From assembly GCA_902794825.1 (NCBI GenBank), contig CADBIU010000048.1, positions 1 through 36,372 of the forward strand: a stretch of DNA of 36,372 bases, written 5' to 3'. The notes beneath the pieces were generated by a model. It was not told the DNA's origin. It worked only from the letters and a program-made list of their open reading frames with translations, and did not search any database. A program made the translations under genes and the position numbers. This stretch comes from an uncultured Lachnospiraceae bacterium (GTDB taxonomy: Bacteria > Bacillota > Clostridia > Lachnospirales > Lachnospiraceae). Of this stretch, positions 7,593 to 15,378 are shown one piece after another (positions within the stretch are counted from its first letter, which is position 1; each line of letters opens with the position of its first letter).

Positions 7593-8492
7593 TTACAGCT
7601 CTCCTTTATAAACGCCGGATGCTTTGGCGAGCGCGAGAGTGCGCTTTGCGCCGTCATAGAAAGCGATGTCGATCATCTTGCCGTCAACGGTGAAGACGCC
7701 GATGCCCATTGCCTTCTTGGTGTCGATTTCGCGAACGACCTTCTCAGCGAAGATGATTTCCTTCGGCTTGGGAGTGTAGATGTCGTGCACGATCGGAATC
7801 TGTCTGGGATTGATGATACTCTTTCCGTCAAATCCCATCGTGTGGATGGTCTCGACATCCTTGCGGAAACCTTCCATGTCGTTCAGATTCGTGTAGACAG
7901 TGTCAAAACACTGTTTGCCTGCAGCGCGTGCCGCAATGATCATGTGCTGGCGTGCGCCCATGAGCTCGACGCCTGTGCCGGAGATCGAGGTCTGAAGGTC
8001 CTTGGTGTAGTCGCCGCCGGAAAGAGCGATACCAAACAGACGGGGAGAAGCCTCGCAGATCTCAAGAGCGTTCAGAACGCCCTTAGCGGACTCAAGAGCC
8101 GCCATGATCAGCGTGCGTCCGTCTTCGATGCCGAATTCCTTTTCAGCTGCGATAACGGCAGCTTCCACTCTTTTGACATCTTCCGCGGTCTCGGTCTTGG
8201 GAATACGGATCGCATCGCAGCCGCCTGCTACGGAGCAGCGGATGTCTTCTTCCCAGAGATCGGAGTCAAGACCATTGATACGTACAACGCGCTCTACGCC
8301 GCGGTAATCGATTTCCTGCAGCGCGTGGTAGAGCGAATAACGGGCGGCATCTTTCTCGCGCTCCGCTACCGCGTCCTCAAGATCCAGCATGATCGAATCG
8401 GGTCCGTATACATAGGGATCCTTGATCAGGCCGGGTTTCTGGCAATTCAGGAACATCATGCTCCTGCGAAGTCTTTTCAGGTTTGGATTCAT
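7593..8492 (-). CDS. citE: Citrate lyase beta subunit (citryl-ACP lyase)
   Basis: 299 residues from ATG 8492. The frame is open further upstream, but this start has GGAGGTG at ideal spacing and forms an ATGA overlap with citD, so it is preferred. CitE belongs to the HpcH/HpaI-type TIM-barrel aldolases and splits citryl-ACP into oxaloacetate and acetyl-ACP in a Mg-dependent reaction. Visible family blocks are RRSMMFLNCQKPGLI at the N-terminus, DSIMLDLEDAVAEREKDAAR (acidic metal/CoA region), VRINGLDSDLWEED, IRIPKTETAEDVK, the ALESAKGVLNA block with the conserved Glu, and GFDGKSIINPRQIPIV near the C-terminus. Length and content are normal. Confidence 0.96.
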   Translation of the reverse strand: MNPNLKRLRRSMMFLNCQKPGLIKDPYVYGPDSIMLDLEDAVAEREKDAARYSLYHALQEIDYRGVERVVRINGLDSDLWEEDIRCSVAGGCDAIRIPKTETAEDVKRVEAAVIAAEKEFGIEDGRTLIMAALESAKGVLNALEICEASPRLFGIALSGGDYTKDLQTSISGTGVELMGARQHMIIAARAAGKQCFDTVYTNLNDMEGFRKDVETIHTMGFDGKSIINPRQIPIVHDIYTPKPKEIIFAEKVVREIDTKKAMGIGVFTVDGKMIDIAFYDGAKRTLALAKASGVYKGEL

Positions 8493-8788
8493 CTGATGGC
8501 ACCTCCCCAAGGTAAACCGCCCTTGATGTCGTTGCTGCGGTAGACGGCGCATTCAACTCTCGCTTTGATGGTGCAGTCGAGAGCGCCTTTATCTACAACG
8601 GTCACTTTGACATCATTGACGTCAAGACGTTTCAGGGTATCATAGATCACTTTGCGGATCTGCCTGCCGTACTGGCGGATGACGACGCTGTCGAGATCAA
8701 GATCGACCTGCCCCCTGCCAGGCTCAACTGTTACCATGCAGTCACTGGATTCCAGAGTGCCGGCAACCGCTGACTTTTTGATATCCAT
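8489..8788 (-). CDS. citD: Citrate lyase gamma subunit (acyl carrier protein)
   Basis: 99 residues. CitD carries the phosphoribosyl-dephospho-CoA prosthetic group on a serine; here the AGTLESSD motif places it at Ser14, as in the well-known enzymes. The rest of the protein (VEPGRGQVDLDLDSVVIRQYGRQI, then VKVTVVDKGALDCTIKARVE) is typical. The ATG at 8788 has AGGAG nine bases upstream. The stop overlaps the citE start by 4 bp (ATGA), so the two are translationally coupled. First gene of the operon, divergent from the LysR gene. No citC, citX or citG, which are needed to make and attach the cofactor, lies in the window. Confidence 0.95.
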   Translation of the reverse strand: MDIKKSAVAGTLESSDCMVTVEPGRGQVDLDLDSVVIRQYGRQIRKVIYDTLKRLDVNDVKVTVVDKGALDCTIKARVECAVYRSNDIKGGLPWGGAIR

Positions 8789-9017
8789 TTGACATTTCTC
8801 CTTTCCCCTAAGATTGGATAATCTTTATTTGCTACAATAATATAATTACATAGTTTACCATAATCTTCAAATACTGATTTGAGAATAAGGATATAGTATT
8901 TATATTATATCTTGGTATTTGGACTATACATGCTATACTTATTTCGAAGATAGAACAAAATAAGTGAAATAACGTAGGATGATGTGATGAAATTTAATAT
9001 AAATAGGGGGATTTTCC
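8789..9017. promoter_or_regulatory. Divergent citD-lysR control region with repeated AAGAT/ATCTT half-sites
   Basis: A 229-bp AT-rich spacer. It holds AAGATT-N4-AATCTT (8810-8825, just upstream of the citD ribosome site), AATCTT at 8862-8867 adjoining the palindrome TCAAAT-N4-ATTTGA (8867-8882), TATCTT at 8908-8913 and AAGATA at 8947-8952. LysR-type regulators usually bind such dyads in a divergent promoter region, so these are candidate operators for the neighbour at 9018; the inducer would plausibly be citrate. Binding is inferred. Confidence 0.55.
8912..8939 (+). promoter_or_regulatory. Candidate promoter of the lysR gene
   Basis: TTGGTA (8912-8917), 16-bp spacer, TATACT (8934-8939). It lies between the half-sites TATCTT and AAGATA, consistent with autoregulation. 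Confidence 0.4.
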
Positions 9018-9932
9018 ATGAATATAAAGCAGGCGCAGTACATTCAGACCATCGCTAATGAGGGAAGCATAACGGCGGCAGCAAAAAAATTATATATCAG
9101 TCAGCCATCTCTGAGCCAGATGGTGCGCCAGGTAGAGAAAGAACTAGGAGTAACTCTGTTTGACCGGACCTCTCTGCCGCTGAGGCTCACTTACGCCGGG
9201 GAGAAATATCTCGAGTGCGCGCACACGATGATCGTCGCCAACGACCGTCTTGAGAACCAGCTTCAGGATATCCGGCAGGAGAACAGCGGACACTTGCGCC
9301 TGGGGATCAGTGTGCAGAGGGGAATGAGGATCCTTCCCCTGACAATGCCGAAATTTATTGCCCGCTATCCCAATGTGTCGCTGGAATTGCGGGAGACGGG
9401 GTCCGTGAGAATGGAAGATCTTCTTCGGTACGGTGAGATCGATCTTGCCTTTGCTGCTCTTGAGTCCACCAGCGCGAGGTTTGATTACAAACTGATCGAG
9501 AAGGAGACCACAGGAATACTGGTAGGCAGATCCTCGAAACTTGCCGAGCGGTTTGAATCAGGAACGGCGATCCCGCTTAAAGAGGCGAAGAACGAGCAGT
9601 TCGTCAGTCTCAAACAAGGCCACAGTATCAGGGTGGTGCAGGACCAGCTGTTTCGGATGCTTGATATTGACCCCAAGATCCTGATGGAAGTGGATTCCCT
9701 CGAGATGGCCAAGCGGGTCACGGTATCCTGCGGGGCGTGCATGCTGTGCCCGGATATCTATTTTGACGAAACGGTTATAAAGAAAGGGGTATTTTACCCG
9801 CTCAAAGGAGTTGAGAATCACCGGCATTTCTATGCATGCTGGAGAAAGGGAGAGAATCTGCCGAGGTATGCGGAAGATCTGATTGAGATCGTGACCGGCG
9901 TGCTGGACGGCAGAAGGGCGTGGGAGATCTGA
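9018..9932 (+). CDS. LysR-family transcriptional regulator, probably of the cit operon
   Basis: 304 residues, the standard LysR length. The N-terminal winged helix-turn-helix spans about 1-60 (IANEGSITAAAKKLYISQPSLSQMV, then VEKELGVTLFDR), followed by a linker helix and a periplasmic-binding-protein-like effector domain from about residue 90 (GHLRLGISVQRGMRILP) to the end. The effector domain contains several Cys residues (VSCGACMLC around 238), which is uncommon. The ATG at 9018 has a GGGGG ribosome site. It is transcribed away from citD across a dyad-rich spacer, the classic arrangement for a LysR activator of the adjacent operon, as with CitR-type regulators of citrate metabolism. Ligand and targets are inferred from position. 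Confidence 0.9.
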   Translation: MNIKQAQYIQTIANEGSITAAAKKLYISQPSLSQMVRQVEKELGVTLFDRTSLPLRLTYAGEKYLECAHTMIVANDRLENQLQDIRQENSGHLRLGISVQRGMRILPLTMPKFIARYPNVSLELRETGSVRMEDLLRYGEIDLAFAALESTSARFDYKLIEKETTGILVGRSSKLAERFESGTAIPLKEAKNEQFVSLKQGHSIRVVQDQLFRMLDIDPKILMEVDSLEMAKRVTVSCGACMLCPDIYFDETVIKKGVFYPLKGVENHRHFYACWRKGENLPRYAEDLIEIVTGVLDGRRAWEI

Positions 9933-9964
9933 ACGGATAAAGAGACAATATGTGGAGGTGACTA

Positions 9965-10589
9965 ATGAATAAAGGAGCGATTTTTGACGTCGACGGGACG
10001 CTGCTGGATTCCATGCCGATTTGGGAGAACGCTTCAGAGAGATTTCTTGAAGGGCTGGGCATTGAGGCTAGCCTACCTGAGGTCGGCCTATAATCTTGCC
10101 ATGACTGATCAGGAAATCAAGGAAGGCGTCCTTGGAGTGATCCGCGACTTCTATTTCTATCAGGCGCAGCCCAAGCCCGGCGCGGCAGAGTTTCTGGAAC
10201 GGATGAAGGGGCGGGGAATCCCGATGTATATTGCTACATCCAACAACAGGGAGCATGTCCGGGCAGCCTTTGAGAGGCTTGGACTGTATGATTACTTCGA
10301 GGGACTGATCACCTGCGAGGAGGCAGGGGCAGGCAAGGACGCTCCCGTGGTCTTTATGCTGGCGTCGGAGCGAATGGGACTTACCCCCCCTGACATATTT
10401 GTGTTCGAAGACGTGATCCACGCTGTCCGGACGGCGAACAGGGCGGGATTTGTGACGGTAGGCGTATTTGATCCCGCCAGCAGCGCAGATAACGCCGCGA
10501 TGAGGGCGGAGAGCGGGCTTTACCTGCATTCGCTTGAGAACTGGGAGAGATTCAGATTCCGGAATTTCGCGTTTAATGCGGCGAAATGA
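9965..10589 (+). pseudogene. HAD-family phosphatase (beta-phosphoglucomutase-like), internal out-of-frame deletion
   Basis: A clear start at ATG 9965 with GGAGGTG gives MNKGAIFDVDGTLLDSMPIW, the HAD motif I (DVDGT), and reads on to LGIEA before meeting a TAA at about 10091. The remainder of the protein is in another frame from about 10070 (AYLRSAYNLAMTDQEI), with motif II in IATSNN and motif III/IV in FEDVIHAVRTANRAGF, ending at 10589. The two pieces together give about 207 residues, against about 215-225 for the family, so some 10-17 residues of the cap domain are missing as well as the frame. The junction lies in the palindrome AGGCTAGCCT. HAD proteins of this type dephosphorylate small sugar phosphates or nucleotides. 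It follows the lysR gene by 33 bp and ends before a two-way terminator. Confidence 0.85.
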
Positions 10590-10633
10590 TCGCTGTGAGT
10601 ATCGGATTCCTGAAAGGCAAAAAATGGCATAAA

Positions 10634-10662
10634 AAAGGGCGCTGCTTAATGCGGCGCCCTTT
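10634..10662. terminator. Bidirectional terminator
   Basis: AAAGGGCGC, 11-nt loop, GCGCCCTTT, with A-run on one side and TTTATTTG on the other. It lies between the convergent ends of the HAD gene and the CNNM-type gene and can serve both. Confidence 0.8.
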
Positions 10663-10670
10663 ATTTGCCT

Positions 10671-11924
10671 TTATTCTTCTTTTTTAACCTGCACCTTTAC
10701 CCGTCTGACTCTCCGTTTCGACACTTCCAGGATCGTCACTTCGATATCTTTGTATCTGAAGACGCTGTTGACATTGGGGAATCCGTTGTTGTACTCGATG
10801 CACCAGCCGCCGACGGTCTCGGAATCGAAATCGAAGTCATCCTCTTTCCAGCCCATCAGCTCCAGGAACTCATAGATCGGCGTGTCGCCGTCCAGTTCGT
10901 ACTTTCCGTCGCCGTGCTTTACGACATCCTTTTCCACCGTGTCGGTCTCATCCCAGATATCTCCGACCAGCTGCTCCAGAACGTCTTCCATGGAGACCAC
11001 GCCCAGCGTTCCTCCGTACTCGTCGGTCACCACCGCGATGTGCTGCTGAGCGTTCCGCAGAGAAGAGAGCACTGCCGGAAGCCTCATTGTCTTGTACACG
11101 TAGCATGTGGGGAGCAGGAGAGAACGTATCTCTACTTTGTCCTTGTCGATCATAGCCTTAAGGAAGCGGTTCAGGGACAGAATGCCGATTATGTGGTCAA
11201 TACTGTCCTCATAGACAGGGATCCGGGTATAGGGGGAGGAATCGATGGTCCGCAGGATTTCCTCCCACGGGTCGTCTATGTCGATCGCTACAATATCCAC
11301 CCTGGCCGTCATGACTTCCGAAGCCGAAATGTCCGCGAAGTCGATCGCCGCGCTGACAAGTTCCGACGCGTCCTCATCAAGGACATCCTCGTCCTCCGCC
11401 ATGTCGATCATTGTGTGCAGTTCCTCCAGAGCAGCGTCGCTGTCCGGGTCCTCTATGTCGGGCAGCAGGCGGGTGATCAGATTGACCAGTCCCACAACTA
11501 TGAATGTCACCGGTTTTAAGATGATCATCAGCGCCCTGATCGGGTAGGCAAAAGAGAGAGCAAATCTGGTCGCGTTCTTCTTGGCCGTGATCTTGGGAAT
11601 GGTTTCGCCGAAAATTATGACCGCCACTGTGATAAGCGCCGTTGAGACCCAGGTGTAGTGCTCGCCCAGCGTCATCATCACTGCGACCGATCCCATGGAA
11701 GAAGCAGCAATATTCACAAGGTTATTTCCTACCAGAATAGTGGAGAGGGCGTCGTCAAACTTATTCGCTATTTTGGCCGCGATCCCCGCTTTTTTGCTGC
11801 CGTTGTCCCGCTCGTGCTCAAGGCGGACTTTGTTGCAGGCGGAATAGGACATCTCAGACGCGGAGAAGAATGCCGAGAGCATGACGCAGACGATAATTCC
11901 TAAAATATAAATATACAGATCCAT
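10671..11924 (-). CDS. CNNM/CorC (HlyC) family membrane protein, copy 1
   Basis: 417 residues. Order: an N-terminal DUF21/CNNM transmembrane domain (about 1-175, three to four membrane segments, with ASEMSYSACNKVRLE and FGETIPKITAKKNATRFAL), a cytoplasmic CBS-domain pair (about 195-310, with EVMTARVDIVAID and VVTDEYGGTLGVVSMEDVLE), and a C-terminal CorC/HlyC transporter-associated domain (about 330-410, GGWCIEYNNGFP). Members are linked to magnesium or cobalt homeostasis, with nucleotides sensed by the CBS pair. It is the second gene of a two-gene unit, 7 bp after the stop of its paralogue, and its GGAGG site overlaps the end of that gene. Name and transported ion are inferred from the family; no damage is seen. 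Confidence 0.92.
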   Translation of the reverse strand: MDLYIYILGIIVCVMLSAFFSASEMSYSACNKVRLEHERDNGSKKAGIAAKIANKFDDALSTILVGNNLVNIAASSMGSVAVMMTLGEHYTWVSTALITVAVIIFGETIPKITAKKNATRFALSFAYPIRALMIILKPVTFIVVGLVNLITRLLPDIEDPDSDAALEELHTMIDMAEDEDVLDEDASELVSAAIDFADISASEVMTARVDIVAIDIDDPWEEILRTIDSSPYTRIPVYEDSIDHIIGILSLNRFLKAMIDKDKVEIRSLLLPTCYVYKTMRLPAVLSSLRNAQQHIAVVTDEYGGTLGVVSMEDVLEQLVGDIWDETDTVEKDVVKHGDGKYELDGDTPIYEFLELMGWKEDDFDFDSETVGGWCIEYNNGFPNVNSVFRYKDIEVTILEVSKRRVRRVKVQVKKEE

Positions 11925-11931
11925 CTACGCG

Positions 11932-13356
11932 TCACCTCCCCTCTCTTGCGGAAGGGCGCATAGCCTTCGCGTAGTGCTTGTTTTTGACCTGTTGAACGGC
12001 ATACGCTTCGCCTTTGGCAAAGCCCTCGTAGTTTTCCCTGATTTCTTCCGGGCTGTCATCGTTTTCGGCGATCCTGCGGTCTTCTTTGAGTTCCGTATCG
12101 GTCAGGCGGCGCACTTTAAGGCGCATGATCCTGTTGTGGCGCATGACGAGGATCGAGATCTTGGTTCCAAGATAGTGGAAGCTGTCCCCGGCCACAGGAA
12201 TAGACGGGAACGCCTCATAGGCAAGCTCGTTCATGAGCTTGTATCCGATGCTCTCCTCCTGCTCCTCAGTGTATTCGACGCCCAACTCATCCAGGATATC
12301 CAGAACCTGCTCTTCAGGGTTGACGCTGTAGGAGCCGTCCGTCATGGGGACAACATTGCGCACCGCGCGGTCGTCCTCATCCCAGATCTCTCCCACAAGT
12401 TCCTCCAGAATATCTTCGTCTGTCACAATGCCGAGGGTTCCACCGTAGTTGTCCGTGACAACAGCGATGTTGATCTTGTTTCTTGACATGATCGTCAGAA
12501 GATCATCGATCTTGGTCGACTGATGGACGAAGAAAGGTTCATAGAGGAGAGGCCTGATATCCAAAGCTTTTCCTATGCGGATGTAATAGCGGATGTATCT
12601 GCGGATGTGCAGGATGCCGATGATATTGTCGATACTTCCTTCATATACCGGAAGGCGGCTGTGATTCTGCTCCTTGATGAACTGCAGGATCTCCTCCTGG
12701 GGCATATTGATGTCAATAGCCGCAATATCCATGCGGGGCGTCAGAATACTCTCCACGGTCACATCACCGAACTGCAGCGCCGAGGAGATCAGCTCGCTCT
12801 GTTCCTCATTGATCGTCCCTTCCTCGGTCATGTCCTCAATGATGTCATAGATATCATTTTCTGTGACGGACGTCTCGTCGTCGCCCTTTGAAGCTTTCGC
12901 CGCGGCGTTGCCGATCATTGTCAGCAGCGCGGCAAAAGGCTTGAGGACCGTCATGATCACGCGCAGCGTGCCTGCTGTCGCAAGGCTGATGGGCTCACTG
13001 TATTTTCTCGCAACACTTTTAGGCAGCATCTCTCCGAAGAAGAATACTACCAGCGTGGTTACCAATGTGGAAATGGATACTGCGGAAACGCCCCACCGCT
13101 TGGTGACATACACTGTCACAATGGAGGCTGTCGCGATGTGAACAATATTGGTACAGATCAGGAGAGTTGTGATCGCACGGTCAAAGTGATCCGTCACATA
13201 CAGCGCCGTTTCTGCCCGCTTATCCCCTCTCTCTGCGTCTGTCTTGAGACGCACCCGGGAAACCGATGCAAAAGCGGTCTCCGCTATAGCGAAAAACATT
13301 GCGGCAAACAGCAACAGAATTACGATCAGCCATGTTGATTGACTGCCATCGTCCAT
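11932..13356 (-). CDS. CNNM/CorC (HlyC) family membrane protein, copy 2
   Basis: 474 residues, paralogous to the next gene. It begins with a hydrophobic segment (STWLIVILLLFAAMFFAIAETAFA), continues through the DUF21 domain (FGEMLPKSVARKYSEPI), a CBS pair (SILTPRMDIAAIDINMPQEEIL and VVTDNYGGTLGIVTDEDILE) and the C-terminal CorC domain. It is about 60 residues longer than its partner, mostly in a charged tail (DTELKEDRRIAENDDSPEEIREN, AVQQVKNKHYAKAMRP). Upstream lies a 174-bp spacer shared with the divergent thioesterase. The two proteins may form a heterodimer, because CNNM-type proteins dimerise through their membrane and CBS domains. That is inference. Confidence 0.92.
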   Translation of the reverse strand: MDDGSQSTWLIVILLLFAAMFFAIAETAFASVSRVRLKTDAERGDKRAETALYVTDHFDRAITTLLICTNIVHIATASIVTVYVTKRWGVSAVSISTLVTTLVVFFFGEMLPKSVARKYSEPISLATAGTLRVIMTVLKPFAALLTMIGNAAAKASKGDDETSVTENDIYDIIEDMTEEGTINEEQSELISSALQFGDVTVESILTPRMDIAAIDINMPQEEILQFIKEQNHSRLPVYEGSIDNIIGILHIRRYIRYYIRIGKALDIRPLLYEPFFVHQSTKIDDLLTIMSRNKINIAVVTDNYGGTLGIVTDEDILEELVGEIWDEDDRAVRNVVPMTDGSYSVNPEEQVLDILDELGVEYTEEQEESIGYKLMNELAYEAFPSIPVAGDSFHYLGTKISILVMRHNRIMRLKVRRLTDTELKEDRRIAENDDSPEEIRENYEGFAKGEAYAVQQVKNKHYAKAMRPSAREGR

Positions 13357-13456
13357 AAGACTCGATCACACTCCTTCTAAAATCAGGAAACGAAAAACAT
13401 ATGATTTCATGTTCAAGAGCGTATCATAAAAGCACATATTGCGCAAGGGCAGGCAC

Positions 13457-13485
13457 TTTCCTGCTATTCGGAAATCATATATAAT
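13457..13485 (+). promoter_or_regulatory. Candidate promoter of the thioesterase gene
   Basis: TATAAT at 13480-13485, with TTTCCT 17 bp upstream. The -10 is consensus, the -35 weak. A 5' leader of about 40 nt then leads to AGGAGG. Confidence 0.5.
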
Positions 13486-13530
13486 AGAGGTCACAGACGT
13501 CCATACCCGCTTAAAGAACAGGAGGGAAAA

Positions 13531-14064
13531 ATGAGCGATTTACATGCAGGACTCGGCAATACCGGAACGGATTACGGAGCCAGCGATCCCCGTCCCAAGA
13601 GGAGCGTGGAATTCTCCCAGGTTGAGAATGTATATGTGATTCGGTATGAGAATATCAATCCCACAGGAAGGCTGTTCGGCGGGCAGCTCGTCTCCTGGAT
13701 CGACGAAGTGGCCGGCGCCTGCGCGAGCCGCCATACAGGACTCGCGGTGACTACCGCATCCATCGACAACCTCACATTCAAGCGCGGCGCGTATCTCGCC
13801 GACCGCCTTGTTCTGGTAGGCCGCATCACCTTTGTCGGCCGTTCCTCCTGTGAGATCAGAGTCGACTCTTTCATAGAGGACAAGGACGGTTACCGCCATA
13901 TCATCAACCGCGCTTTTCTCACCTATGTAGCCATCGATGAGAAGGGAAATCCTCTGCCGATCCCTTATGGCCTGGAGGTCAACACCGTGGCTGAGAAGGC
14001 CCGCTGGGACGGGGCCCTTCTGCGCCGCAATAACCGCAAATCGAGGAAGGACATCGGATTCTGA
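13531..14064 (+). CDS. Acyl-CoA thioesterase (hotdog fold, YciA/BFIT type)
   Basis: 177 residues. Hotdog thioesterases hydrolyse acyl-CoA to fatty acid and CoA in the cytoplasm. The diagnostic block RYENINPTGRLFGGQLVSWIDEVAG (about 35-60) has the conserved N, GG and D of the YciA/BFIT group, and is followed by VTTASIDNLTFKRGAYLADRLVLVGRITFVGRSSCEIRV, typical of the central beta-sheet. Length fits a single-domain enzyme that assembles as a hexamer. The first 28 residues are low-complexity and precede the domain. AGGAGG sits six bases before the ATG. Monocistronic, between its own promoter and terminator. Substrate chain length cannot be told. Confidence 0.88.
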   Translation: MSDLHAGLGNTGTDYGASDPRPKRSVEFSQVENVYVIRYENINPTGRLFGGQLVSWIDEVAGACASRHTGLAVTTASIDNLTFKRGAYLADRLVLVGRITFVGRSSCEIRVDSFIEDKDGYRHIINRAFLTYVAIDEKGNPLPIPYGLEVNTVAEKARWDGALLRRNNRKSRKDIGF

Positions 14065-14082
14065 CCCTTTAAGACAACGAAG

Positions 14083-14135
14083 AAGCTGTGAAGAAATGAG
14101 CCTGATACAGGACTCATTTCTTCACAGCTTTTTTT
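14083..14135 (+). terminator. Strong terminator after the thioesterase
   Basis: An 18-bp perfect stem (AAGCTGTGAAGAAATGAG with its complement at 14113-14130), 12-nt loop, then U7. The stem is unusually long. Confidence 0.92.
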
Positions 14136-14156
14136 AAATATTCAGCTATGGGCCGA

Positions 14157-15188
14157 TCATAATAAGGTGGGCCTGCGGCTCCTTCGGGAGGTCAAAAAAC
14201 CGAAGGGGCTCCTTTTTTCGTTCAGGAGCCTGGCCGATACGGAGGCGTTGCCGGTGCCTGAGACGGGGGAGACACTGAAAGCAACTTCTCTGTTAATGAT
14301 CTCCAGCAGTTCGGCTGAGCTCTGCGGGCGCTTTGCGGGGTCAAGTTCGAGCCCGCTAAGAAGCAGATCGTTTACAAAGGCAGGAAGATCGCTTACGTGA
14401 ATAACGGGCGGGACAAGGGGCTCACCCCGCAGACGCTCCACGCATTGTCTGGGCGGTTCTCCGCAGACAGCGTCGTATATCGTGGCGCACAGACAGTAGA
14501 GGTCTGTGGCCGGGGTCAGGGTGCGGCCGCTGATCTGCTGTTCGGGGGCCGCATAGCGTATATTGACTGCCTGCCGGACTACGTGATCTTCCATACTGCC
14601 GCTCAGATCCACGGCGTTGCCCCAGTCGATGAGATAAACGCCGCCGTCCCTGCACAGGAAACTGTTGATAGGACTGATGTCACAGTGGATATAGCCCCGG
14701 CTGTGTATTGCCTGCAGGATCTCAAGGGTGCCCTTCATTATATAGAGCGCCAGGGTAAAGGGCATGCGGCCGCGGAAGCGGTCCATGTATTCTTTACAGG
14801 TCATGCCTTCGAGATATTCCTTGACGAGATAGAAGGTGTTGTTCTCCTGAAAGGTGTCAAGGACGCCGGGAACGCCGGGAACACCGCTGAAGAGATCCAG
14901 CATCTGCGCCTCCCTGCGCACCTGCATCAGGCCTCTGGAAAGCTTTTCCTCGCCGGAAAGATCGGAGGGGTCAGGCACGGGCTGCGGCTCAGAACGGTTC
15001 GCGATATCATAGGCGTTGACGCGCAGGGCGGTCGCAAGTCCGTCCATGTGCTCGGCGGTAAATTCCTTGACGGACACCTCTGTCCCAGTGGTCTCATCCA
15101 CAGCAAGATAGATCGTACTGAAGCCTCCGGTACCCAGTATGCTCCTGACGCGGTAACGGTTGTGAAGAAGAACTGTATTTTGACTCAT
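14157..15188 (-). CDS. Stand-alone Ser/Thr protein kinase
   Basis: 343 residues from ATG 15188, chosen over an open upstream extension because AGGAGG sits correctly before it. A Hanks-type kinase domain fills residues 12-300: glycine loop LGTGGFST (18-25), Lys41 (VSVKEF), catalytic loop HCDISPINS with Asp170 and Asn175, metal-binding Asp188 in DWG, and the AAPEQ motif. HRD is altered to HCD and DFG to DWG, but all essential side chains remain, so activity is likely. There is no membrane segment or PASTA domain, unlike PrkC. A Ser/Thr/Arg-rich tail follows the domain. It is divergent from the NifX-FKBP gene and lacks a partner phosphatase nearby. Targets are unknown. Confidence 0.88.
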   Translation of the reverse strand: MSQNTVLLHNRYRVRSILGTGGFSTIYLAVDETTGTEVSVKEFTAEHMDGLATALRVNAYDIANRSEPQPVPDPSDLSGEEKLSRGLMQVRREAQMLDLFSGVPGVPGVLDTFQENNTFYLVKEYLEGMTCKEYMDRFRGRMPFTLALYIMKGTLEILQAIHSRGYIHCDISPINSFLCRDGGVYLIDWGNAVDLSGSMEDHVVRQAVNIRYAAPEQQISGRTLTPATDLYCLCATIYDAVCGEPPRQCVERLRGEPLVPPVIHVSDLPAFVNDLLLSGLELDPAKRPQSSAELLEIINREVAFSVSPVSGTGNASVSARLLNEKRSPFGFLTSRRSRRPTLL

Positions 15189-15378
15189 AGCGGTCCTCCT
15201 GAATGTGATCACAAAATACTGCATATTCATTATACCATTATTTAGAAAAGTATATGTGACAGTCTGCCAAAACTCTGCAATAAGGGATTGAACTGCGATT
15301 TTTACTCTTTTTCTCAATGTGGTCCTGTGCTACTATAGTAAGACGGACTTTTTTAACAGCGTAACAGAAAGGGATATG

